NCBI GenBank assembly: GCA_029721515.1
Contig: CM056562.1
Location: 6,455,267-6,519,266 of the forward strand
Length of the DNA stretch: 64,000 nucleotides
Direction of reading: 5' to 3'
DNA from: Synanceia verrucosa
Taxonomy: Eukaryota; Chordata; Actinopteri; Perciformes; Synanceiidae
Both the position numbers and the translations under genes were made by a program. Under the pieces are notes generated by a model. The model was not told the origin of the DNA. It did no database searches and saw only the letters and a program-made list of their open reading frames with translations. Positions within the stretch are counted from its first letter, which is position 1, and each line of letters begins with the position of its first letter. Positions 54,890-64,000 of the stretch are shown piece by piece.

Positions 54890-57279
54890 CGTGCTCTGGT
54901 CCATTTGATGGCCATCCAAGCAACTCTGTGTGTTTACTGCAGATCCTTCCTCTCTTGCTGAGTCACACAGCTCCATCACTGGCCTAGAGATAAATTTGTG
55001 ATCCTCTTAGCTGTTGAGGAAAACTTTCTTTTTTTCAAATTGTGGTTTTCTAGTGACTTAAAACAAATCATTTCTGTGTCAACACCACCTGCTTATGTCT
55101 TATTAGCGTGCCAGTTTCTGCTCCTTTAGCAACTGCCATGTGTTGTCATAATGCAACTCCATTTACCACAAAGTGTTGAACAGCACTTTCAGACAAGCCA
55201 GCACCTCGCACAACAAAGCGGCCCAATTATAGAGCCATTTATGTGTTTGTCAGAGGCTTCAAATGGGCGCTGGTTTCTCGGGGTAGCCATATTGGCGAGG
55301 TCAGGCACAGCATCTGAAAAGGCAGCTTTATTACAGAGCAAGCCATCCCTCTCTTGATGAACACCCAAGAAGAAAAAAATGACAAAAAAGGGAAGAAATA
55401 AAAAATGACAACTTTGTTCTTTACAACAGTTTGGCTGAGCCGGCCTGTCTGGCTGCTCTGCGGAGCGCAGCAGCATGTGTTTCAGGGATTGTTCTGGAAG
55501 CGGGAGTGCAGAAACAGCAGGGAGCAGAAGACAAACAGGCAATTCGTGACTCATTAAACACGGCAACGGTGGCCAGCACAGTGGAGGGGTGTGAGGACCC
55601 GCGTTCCAACCGGGCGATAAACCCCCCCTGTACCAGCTGGAGCAGGCATCTGTCAGCCGCACGCCGCACCACGCCACGCCACCGATTATCAGCAACAAGC
55701 CATATCTGAGTGGCCAGCCGCAGCCATTTCCAAACACCCTACACTTACATAACAGCCCTGATTGGCTCACATGGGACCTGCAGGTCCACCGATGGGCCTT
55801 GCATTGGAAAGTTGCAGACCAAACCATGGAGCAAAGCAAAGGATGTCTCAATCTCTCTGCTATACCAGAGGTCAACACATCATTTTTGTCATTTCGTTAT
55901 GAGCAGCAGGTTGGCACTTTGGTTTGGGAGTCCGTCTGCTGACAGTGGCCCATAACACCAAAGCAAAGACGGGACAGAATAACGACCCGCTCCCTGGACA
56001 AGAGTCCAGGTAATTTTAACTTTTGGTCCATATAAGTGAGAGATACTCCCAAGGCCGTTTTGGTTGCGTATGTCCTTGAAAAGTGAAAAGAAATGTGTGT
56101 ACGTATTTTTATATTTGAGTGCAAAATGTCTTCAAGCTGCTAATCAATGATTTTGTATTGACAACGGCTAAAACGATTGTGTGCTATGTCAAAAGGGTCA
56201 CTTATCTACATCTATATCTTATCCCTCATCTCTGCAGAGCACTTTAGCATTTTTCAATGGGATGTACATTTATAATAATAAACTGTTTACTAACAGTTTT
56301 GCCAAATAACCCCAATAGATGGTAATATGTCAGTGTTAACAGTATATTTTTGCTGCTCCTAAGTGGTTAATGAGTTATTGCAGGTTTAATAATTGCTAAA
56401 TTCTTCCAAAACACCAGTTTAATAATTAGTTATTTCTCCGTCTCAATAAGAAGGAGAAATTTCAGAGGAGAATATTTTCCCTGAATAAACAAGGTGCTAA
56501 AGTACAAAGACAGCATAGCTCAATAATAACTTATGACACTGTGGATGCAAGGTAATCAAAATCCTCTGTCGTCTGGAAAAGCTCAACATCAGCACAACTT
56601 TGCAACGAGGTAAAAGTTTGCTCTCAGTAGAATTTAATGAGCTGCTAACTGCCTAATTAAACGCTGAGAGCAGATAAAAGCATGAAATATAGATAAGCTG
56701 GAAACGCTGCCTATAGCTCTATGGCCCGTGCTGAGGAAGACAGTGATGTCTCCTAAAGCCACCATCAGCAGCGCAACTAAACCACACCTCGTCCTCCACC
56801 CGGTTGTGAATGTTTAATAAGAACGAGAAGCTAAACATGCTGCTTCACAAGCCATGAATAAGGCTGAATTGTCTGCCACTGGACCAGTGTAAAAAAAAAG
56901 TGTCTAACTTCGCTGGAAAGCCAGTGTTAATGTGGTACTTCAGAAGCCCATGGCACTTTCTAGGACTGAGGGATTGGGGCTTTAACAGCGCTCGAGGTGT
57001 GACAGAAGGGGCCTCTCCCTCTCCTCACCAGTGGCAGCCAGGGTTGTAATTCTGACTTTAGCGGTCTTTACGACTCCCTCTCCTCATTTCTCTGGAATAT
57101 GAAAACATCAGCATATGGCCGCCAACAGCACTGAGGCTAAGGAGTCAATTTCCCCCAAGTAACATTGGGACAGGGGTGACATTCATTTTGATACTGCCCC
57201 CATGGCTCAAAACGAGGACAGATGAGAGACACTGAGCTGCAGAGCGAGAGGAGACAGATGGTAAGATGCACAAAGACAG

Positions 57280-57490
57280 AAATTTTGGGAAAGAAAGAAA
57301 GACCAAGATGGTTTGACTTTTTTTGGTATCAGCAGGTCTTTTGCACCTCTCTGTCTCAGCTGGTTCAGTGTGCAGGAACAAAAAAAATGTCCATCAGTAG
57401 TAGAGTAGATGAAAACACCAGAACACCTGCTTTGATTGATAGCACCATACATAGTATAGGTCTCTGTTCTTTTTTGGTCCTCACTTAGGT
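57280..57490 (+). repeat. Local duplicate, copy 1
   Basis: Shares AAGATGGTTTGACT, CAGCAGGTC, and CACCTCTCTGTCTCAGCTGG with 58690-58840 in the same order and spacing. No function recognised. Confidence 0.75.
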
Positions 57491-57679
57491 GTCCTTTAAG
57501 TTGCTACCCTTAATATGGCACCAAAAATATTGATCGGTAATTAATATTTTTATTAATGTACACATTTAAATTAAACATTGTTATATGCTGTCCTGGCTCA
57601 GTATGGAACAGAATGAATCAAACATGATTGGTTGAAGCTTCAGCACTTTAAGTTAAGATCAGCTCAAGTATTATTATTA

Positions 57680-58340
57680 TGCTATTGTAGCAAAACTATT
57701 TGAAAAACTATGTGTGTGTGTAATCCAATTTGCAAATGTGTAAAACAATCTGTAAATGTGTAGTAAGATTTGTGAATGTGTAATGTGTGTTCAGAATTTG
57801 TATGCATAATTTTGCAACAAGATTTGTAATTGTTTAAAAGAAAATCTGCAAATGCATGCATCGAGATGTGTAAAAAAAAGTGAATGTAATTCCCTCCGTG
57901 ATTATTGAATTATTTCTGCCCAGTTGTAATAAGCTTAAAATCATTGGGTGCTAGCGCCAACTAGTGGCATGGAGCTGTACAGCCTCAGGGGCACACAGAC
58001 AAATCTCCACAAGCATTTGATAATCTGACACTGCAGAAGTGAAGTCACATGTAGAAATCCAGCCAATAGAGAGCTGTAACTGATGACTTGTCTGTATTTC
58101 CTGCTCTTGCAAGCAAAATACTTTTCAGCCATTAATATTCAGTATTCATTTGCAGATTTGTCTACACATAGAGATCACATATTTGCAGTTTTTTTTTTTA
58201 ATGAATCTGATTACGCATACACAAATTCTGAACACACATTTTCAGATTTGCGCACACTCACTACACATTTGCAAATCGGATTACAAACACATAGATTGAG
58301 ATACATATTTGCAAATAGTTTTGAGACAATAATGACCTCA
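57680..58340. repeat. Large fold-back element (MITE-like)
   Basis: The left arm (about 57690-57890) and right arm (about 58130-58335) are imperfect reverse complements built from AAATGTGT/GATTTGCAAA-type units; the best pairing includes GTGTGTTCAGAATTTGT and ACAAATTCTGAACACAC. The middle contains the unrelated TAGCGCCAACTAGTGGC. No coding capacity. Confidence 0.8.
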
Positions 58341-58689
58341 TAGTTAAGCATCAGTTTCACATTTCATTTCATAATGACATATTCTGTTTCAGAAATGGAG
58401 CAGATATTGACTTTCTTTGTTTGCTAAAAGTGTTCCTATTTGAGTTCAGCTTTAAGTGTATATTCAACTCATCTTGTACAACCCAAACACTTCAAAACTG
58501 TAGCTTGCTTAACTGTTCTGCTAACTTTTCTTTCTTCTTTTGTTCATGGCAGTAGTCGAAAATCACATCATTTATATGACTTCCTGCCCCTTTAGGAAGT
58601 TATCATGGGAATAAGAGCAGACATATGTTGGACAGAGATGCTCTGGATGTCTCACAAGGACAAGGCACAAGGACAGAGAAATTCAAAGG

Positions 58690-58840
58690 GAAATGAAGAG
58701 AAAGACAAAGATGGTTTGACTCTTGTTTTCTGGTACCAGCAGGTCGTCATCACCTCTCTGTCTCAGCTGGTTCAGTGTGCAGTTCACAGAGTTTCATGTG
58801 GCTACCAGGAACAGAAAATCTGTCCGTCAGCTGCCAAAGG
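58690..58840 (+). repeat. Local duplicate, copy 2
   Basis: Homologous to 57280-57490; the fold-back element lies between the two copies. Confidence 0.75.
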
Positions 58841-58869
58841 TTCCAGCTCTGCTCTGTTCCTCTGAGCGC

Positions 58870-59727
58870 TCTTAAAAACCCGCTGTTTCACTCCCATGAA
58901 TTACACTATTTATGGCCCCGGTTAAAATGGGCAGTTTCTGGGCACGCTGCATGTGTGTGCCTCTGTTTCTGTGTGTGTGCGTGGGTGTGCCATGTGGCAG
59001 ATGGGAAGCAATATGGCACACCTCTGCCCAGACAGATGCGGCACAGCACATCAACAGAGAGCTGGGAGAGGGATCGGAAAAGTCAGGAACATCTGGGATT
59101 GTGGCAACCTTCACCCTCAGCCAACATGCTAACTACATGCTAACTTTACCTAGCTGCTACAGACCTGGGAGGGGAGGACAGGAGGAAACATCCTAACATG
59201 TCCTTAGTCCCCTTGATCCCTCGCATGTCGTCTTCATCTCCAGTGGCATTTTGACTGACAGAGGAGGAATCCCACCTCCCTCAGTGAGGGCTGTCAATCA
59301 GTTGCTTTGTGGAGTGGAGCGCTGAGGCCTGTCCCAACATGGGCCTGTCATGGCCTGCTGCACAGGAGGACATTCCCACCACTCAGGGGTCAGCCTGGCT
59401 GGGACAAACTGAGGTAGTGGGAAATGGTTTTAGAGTAAGCCAGGGGAGAGTGGAAAGTTGTTCTTGTTAAGACACTGGAAGAAATGTATTCATGTTTGTG
59501 TCTCTCTCTGTGAATCTGTTTCCACATATCAACATACATCCACATATCATTTATTATGAGACTATTCATTACAACATGTCACTTTAGACAAACATTTGTA
59601 AGCTCTTATTTGGCAGCTTACTGTGTTTTTGTGTTCTGGAAGTGTTTTTGTACATTTTTATAGTGCTCATATTTTTGATTTTGCACTATATTGCATTTTT
59701 GCATTATTTGCACTATATGGACTGTTA
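58870..59727. other. Non-coding, nothing recognised
   Basis: No exon, RNA gene or transposon motif seen; a weak TG-rich tract lies at 58950-58990. Confidence 0.4.
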
Positions 59728-59800
59728 AGTCAAGTCAGTTTTATTTGTGTAGTCCAATATCACATATTAAACAATCTGTACAGGATATGACACTCACATG
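59728..59800 (-). repeat. 3'-end fragment of the L2/CR1-like LINE
   Basis: AAGTCAAGTCAGTTTTATTT followed by CCAATATCACATATTA and ATCTGTACAGGATATGACAC matches the 3' UTR end of the LINE at 61443-61540. It is a short 5'-truncated copy. Confidence 0.85.
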
Positions 59801-60690
59801 AAGGCTGTGTTCTTTCTCCTCCACTCTTCTCCTTGTACACCAACAGCTGCACCTCCAGTCATCGGTCCGTCAGGCTGAAGTTTGCAGATGACACCACCTT
59901 CATCAGCCTAGAGGATGGAGATTGACCATCTGGTGACCTGGTACGCTGACAACAACTTAGAGCTCAACACTGTAAAGAGAGTGAAGATGATGGTGGACTA
60001 CAGGAAGAACCCATCTCCACCTGCCTCCATCACTGTGTGGTTCTCCAGTCAACTTTGTGGAGTCTTTCTGCTTCCTGGGCTCCATCATCACCCAGGACCT
60101 CATGTGGGAGCTGAACATCAGCTTCCTAACCTCCTCCATCACCATAAACTGCTGTCAGGACAAGGCCAGGCTGCAGCAGATCATCCGCTGTACAGAGAAG
60201 GTGCTTGGCTGCAATCTTCCATCTCTCCAGGGCCGGCAGGCCTCCAGGACCCTGAGGCGTGCAGGAAAGATTGTGTTTGACCCCTTCCACCCTAGACAGG
60301 AACTGTTTCAGTCCTTCCCCTCTGGCAGGAGGCTGTGGTCCATCAGGACATAAGAACAGATTCTGTCCCACTGCAGCTGGCCTCATCAACAAAGCCCATG
60401 GTCCACCCTGCTCCATTAGACTAATTGCACATTTCTGAACATTCTACACCTTCTGCACAGTTCACTGTTTCTGTTTCTGTTTTATCACAATACCATGTTT
60501 ACTCTTAGTCACGTTATCATCTTTGGGATCTTATCTCTGCACAACATTTATATGTTTGTATATGTATGTTTTCATGTTTATATGTTTATATGTCATGCAC
60601 CCAGATACAAGTTAAATCCCTTGTTTGTACAAGCTTACTTGGCAATAAACTTGTTTCTGGTACTGATTCCAATGTCAGACAATACTTTCA
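59801..60690 (+). mobile_element. 3' part of a second LINE type (Rex1/CR1-like, clade uncertain)
   Basis: The coding end reads KFADDTTFISL (catalytic FADD box) near 59880, DHLVTWYADNNLELNT, VESFCFLGSIITQD, LTSSITI and AGKIVFDPFHP up to TAA near 60350, in three frames. The 3' end has CTTGGCAATAAACTTG followed by a CTGGTACTGATTCC tail. The middle of the reverse transcriptase is partly deleted. Confidence 0.8.
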
Positions 60691-61442
60691 ATCACCTCAG
60701 GGTGAAGATCTCTGGTTTAAATATCATATGCTGTCCCTTCTCAGCATGGAACTGAATTAAGCAAATATGTGATTGATAGACGCCTCACATGTCACTGGAA
60801 TGTAAGGCATCATTTTGTGGCTTCATGTCAGCCTGTTGCTGTAGCTCACTATGTGAACACAGCTTGGTATAGTAAAAGAAAATGTCGAACTATGATGGTA
60901 GATGGTCCCAGCAGCCAATGTGCCTGAGTCTGGAGCTCTGCAGTGGAGCGCTATTACCACACACTGTGTTGATGAGCCACATTACTAACCAGAGTGGACA
61001 CTGGTGACATATTAAACTTAAACTTTGTCATATACATACAGGTACACACATGAAATTTAATCTCTGCATTTAACCCATCCTTAGGATTTAGTAGCAGTGA
61101 GCTGCTGTAAAGCACCTGGGGAGCAACACTCAAGTACACTTCGACATGCAGACAGTAGGAACTGTGGATCAGCTGCGTTTAAAATGTTTTGGTTATTGAA
61201 TAAACATGATTAATGATTTCAACTGTCTGTTGTAATATAAGTATTTTTTTCAGACATGTTTAACCTTATCCAGTGAGTTGCACGATCTGCTGGATCCGAA
61301 ACAAATTACAAGATGTAAATATAAGAAGTCCCCCTCTTGCCAAGGATGAAAAAAAGTATTGCAGAGTTGCAGTGCAGTGTGTTTCACAGATTATATTCTA
61401 CATTAGGTAAATCATAATAACACCCTGAAGCTCAATTTAACA
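60691..61442. other. Non-coding with an interspersed repeat at about 61012-61150
   Basis: The stretch 61012-61150 (AATTTAATCTCTGCATTTAACCC-type core shortened here: TCTGCATTTAACCC, GGGAGCAACAC, ACACTTCGACATGC) looks like a widespread fish repeat of unknown class. The rest shows nothing recognisable. Confidence 0.45.
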
Positions 61443-64000
61443 ATCAAGTCAAGTCAAGTCAACTTTATTTGTATAGCCCAATATCACAAATTATGAATTT
61501 GCCTCATTGGGCTTTACAATCTGTACAGGATATGACACCCTCTGTCCTTTACAAATGACCCTCGCATCGACTAAGGAAAAACTCCCCAAAAAAAAAACTT
61601 TTAACAGGGAAAAAGAAACGGAAGAAACCTCAGGAAGAGCAACAGAGGAGGGATCCCTCTTCCAGGATGGACAGACGTGCAATAGATGCCATGTGTACAG
61701 AATAACAACAATGAAAACACATTAACACTACATACAAAATTGTATGGAAATGTCCAAATCAATATAACAACAGCTAATATACAGTGTGTATATATAGAAT
61801 TATATGAGAGTGTCCAAGGGGATGAAGAGCATCATCAAGCTATCAGCAAAGGATGAGAAGCATGTCGTCCTCTCCAACACGCCAACCAGAAGAAGCCTGG
61901 GCAGCACATCTTCCACTCCACCATACCAAACAGGAGAAACCTCCGCAGGATGACCTCATCACCACCACGTCACTCAGAACCAGAAGATGAAGCCTGACTG
62001 GTCTGCACAACCACTACTCCACCAGGTAGACTGGATCTATGGATACCTGTGAGATGAGAACGCACAGGGACTACGAGGCACAAAACTAATCTGCAGCATG
62101 TGTTAAAGGGAGGAAGAGGAAACACATCCTCTTCTCCACTACCCTAAAAGATACAACCTGAGCAGCATCGCCTCTTCTCCATCTCACCACCATCAGGACA
62201 GACGAAGCCTGGATGACACCACCTCCTTCTCAACAAGTAGCCTCAGCTCACGGACACCTGGGAGCTGGGAGCACAGGGGCTCCGGGAAAGAAGATGAGTT
62301 AGTAAAATGACTTAATGGAGGCATCCAAATGAAGAAGAAGAGAAGCTCAGTGTGTCAGAGGAAGTCCGCCGGCAGTCTAGACCTATAGCAGCATAACTAA
62401 GGATTGATCCAAGGCAGCCTGAGTCAACCTTGGATCAGTCCTAACTATAAGCACTATCAAAAAGGAAAGTCTTAAGCCTACTCTTGAATAAGGGGATGGT
62501 GTCTGCCTCCCGGACTGAAAGAGGGAGTTGGTTCCACAGAAGAGGAGCTTGATAACTGAAAGCTCTAGCTCCCATTCTACTTTTATAAACCCTAGGAACC
62601 GCTAGTAGTCCTGCATTCTGAGAGCGTAGAGTTCTAGCAGGATTATAAGGCACTATTAGCTCTTTAAGATAAGATGGTGCCTGACCATTAAGTGCCTTGT
62701 AGGTAAGGAGGAGGATTTTAAATTCTATTCTAGATTTTACAGGGAGCCAGTGCAGAGAGGCTAACACCAGAGAAATATGGTCTCTCTTCCTGGTTCTGGT
62801 CAGAACACGTGCTGCAGCGTTCTGGACCAGCTGGAGAGTCCTGATAGACTTATTAGGGCAGCCTGATAATAACGAGTTACAATAGTCCAGCCTGGAAGTT
62901 ACAAATGCATGGACTAATTTTTCTGCATCGTTTTGGGAGAGAATATGCCTTATTTTTGCAATGTTACGCAGATGAAAAAAAGCTGTTCTAGCTGTTTGTT
63001 TCATGTGGACGTTGAAGGACATATCTTGGTCAAAAATTACCCCTAGATTCCTTACAGTGGTGTTCGAGGCTGGTACAAAGCCACCTAGAGTAAATAAGTC
63101 ATTAGATAGGTTATTTCTGAGATTTTCAGGGCCAATTAGAATAACCTCAGTTTTATCTGAATTTAACAACAAGAAATTGTGCGCCATCCAAGTTTTTATA
63201 TCCTGAAGACATGTTTGGAGTTTAGCTAACTGGCTGGATTCGTCTGACTTAAATGACAAATATAGCTGAGTATCATCTGCATAACAGTGAAAGTTTATGG
63301 AGTGTTTCCTGATAACATTGCCTAAAGGAAGCATATATAAAGTAAATAGAATAGGCCCAAGCACAGAACCTTGAGGAACTCCATAACTGACTATGGACTG
63401 CATGGAGGACTCATCATTAATGTGAACAAACTGTGATTGATCCGATAAGTAGGATTTGAACCAGCTTAAAGCAGTTCCTCTGATGCCAGTTAAATGTTCT
63501 AATCTCTGCAACAGGATATGATGGTCAATAGTATCAAAAGCAGCGCTAAGATCTAACAAGACAAGTACTGAGACGAGTCCATGGTCTGACGCAATTAGCA
63601 GGTCATTAGTAATTTTCACCAGAGCGGTCTCGGTGCTATGATATTTTCTAAATCCTGACTGAAAGTCCTCAAATAGATTATTGTTCTGGAGGAAGTCACA
63701 CAGCTGACTGCACACTGCTTTCTCAAGGATCTTAGAGAGAAAAGGAAGGTTGGATATTGGTCTATAGTTGGCTAAAACCTCTGGATCAAGACCGGGCTTC
63801 TTCAGAAGAGGTTTGATTACGGCTACTTTAAATGACTGAGGTACATAGCCTGACAGCAAAGATAAGTTGATCATGTTCAGTAAAGAGGTGCTCAGTAACG
63901 GTAAAGCTTCTTTTAGCAGTGAAGTTGGGATGGGATCTAAGAGACAAGTAGAAGGCTTAGATGAGGAAATCAATGAAGTCAGTTTGTGGAGGTCTATGGG
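61443..64000 (-). mobile_element. L2/CR1-like LINE, 3' part, reverse transcriptase still open
   Basis: The 3' terminus at 61443 has (AAGTC)n repeats; the 3' UTR runs to 62440 and the coding region continues past the right edge of the window. It is the best preserved LINE here and is more than 90% similar by eye to the copy at 48-52 kb. Confidence 0.92.
62441..64000 (-). CDS. LINE reverse transcriptase, intact over more than 510 codons (N-terminus outside the window)
   Basis: The frame is open from the window edge to the stop at 62441. Motifs in order: SFKVAVIKPLL, NYRPISNLPFLSKILEK, SGFRKYHSTETALVK, LLDLSAAFDTIDHHIL, YGVPQGSVLGPILF, HCYADDTQLYLSF with the catalytic Asp pair, LLNSDKTEVILIG, then the C-terminal LDYCNSLLSGCPNKS and LASLHWLPVKSRI blocks. 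It lacks the damage of the other LINE copies. The protein carries out target-primed reverse transcription. Whether the endonuclease upstream is intact cannot be seen. Confidence 0.9.
   Translation of the reverse strand, partial: PIDLHKLTSLISSSKPSTCLLDPIPTSLLKEALPLLSTSLLNMINLSLLSGYVPQSFKVAVIKPLLKKPGLDPEVLANYRPISNLPFLSKILEKAVCSQLCDFLQNNNLFEDFQSGFRKYHSTETALVKITNDLLIASDHGLVSVLVLLDLSAAFDTIDHHILLQRLEHLTGIRGTALSWFKSYLSDQSQFVHINDESSMQSIVSYGVPQGSVLGPILFTLYMLPLGNVIRKHSINFHCYADDTQLYLSFKSDESSQLAKLQTCLQDIKTWMAHNFLLLNSDKTEVILIGPENLRNNLSNDLFTLGGFVPASNTTVRNLGVIFDQDMSFNVHMKQTARTAFFHLRNIAKIRHILSQNDAEKLVHAFVTSRLDYCNSLLSGCPNKSIRTLQLVQNAAARVLTRTRKRDHISLVLASLHWLPVKSRIEFKILLLTYKALNGQAPSYLKELIVPYNPARTLRSQNAGLLAVPRVYKSRMGARAFSYQAPLLWNQLPLSVREADTIPLFKSRLKTFLFDSAYS

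Larger units (their letters stand above)
52820..57240. other. Gene-poor, repeat-poor segment
   Basis: No exon, RNA gene or transposon recognised over about 4.4 kb except two (GT)n microsatellites. Higher-complexity blocks at about 54030-54410 (with TAATTAAG) and 55180-55840 could be conserved non-coding sequence, but that needs comparison with other fish. A minus-strand open frame at 55189-55878 (229 codons) shows no domain and is probably fortuitous. Confidence 0.4.

Noticed and set aside
55189..55878. 229-codon open frame on the minus strand
   Set aside because: No domain, no splice context and a composition unlike the SULT exons; it overlaps a GC-richer block that can give chance frames.

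Overview
This window looks like teleost fish nuclear DNA. It has spliced vertebrate-type cytosolic sulfotransferase (SULT) exons with consensus splice sites, AT-rich introns, microsatellites, and a fish-like mixture of mobile elements: Ty3/Gypsy, BEL/Pao, DIRS, L2/CR1-like and L1-like LINEs, Tc1/mariner, an ISL2EU/Harbinger-like transposon, and a tRNA-derived SINE with a (TGGA)n tail. No prokaryotic features were seen.

The host content is a head-to-tail tandem array of four SULT genes, all on the minus strand. From right to left (5' to 3') they are copy D (47811 to 41319), copy C (40498 to 32710), copy B (31794 to 23030) and copy A (20445 to 1143, last two exons beyond the left edge). B, C and D each have six coding exons of 154, 209, 127, 95, 175 and 119 bases, giving 292 residues with intact PAPS-binding, catalytic and dimerisation motifs. 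Copy A is a pseudogene: codon 94 is TGA, Trp55 is Gly, and one splice donor is GC.

Most of the remaining DNA is transposable elements sitting in SULT introns. Intron 3 of copy A has grown to about 17.6 kb and holds a Gypsy element with 98% identical LTRs (2467-7401), a two-gene DNA transposon encoding a SWIM-YqaJ-PHD nuclease and a THAP-DDE transposase (about 7640-12355), a BEL/Pao element on the minus strand (12356 to about 17450) with a Tc1 element and a SINE nested in it, and a further SINE at 17932-18292. Intron 4 of copy B holds a DIRS-type tyrosine-recombinase retroelement (about 23577-27232) with inverted termini and a 103-base inverted repeat. Intron 4 of copy D holds an internally deleted L1-like LINE with an 11-base target duplication. 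Intron 3 of copy C holds two related modules carrying a 10-base tandem repeat.

Right of the array (48-64 kb) lie an L2/CR1-like LINE (about 48095-52345), a stretch without recognisable genes or many repeats (about 52.8-57.2 kb, possibly intergenic or regulatory), a fold-back element (57.68-58.34 kb), a second LINE fragment (59.8-60.7 kb), and the 3' part of another L2/CR1-like LINE on the minus strand (61443-64000) whose reverse transcriptase frame is still open.

Comparing the four SULT paralogs gives empty-site controls for several insertions, so part of their order relative to the gene duplications can be read directly.
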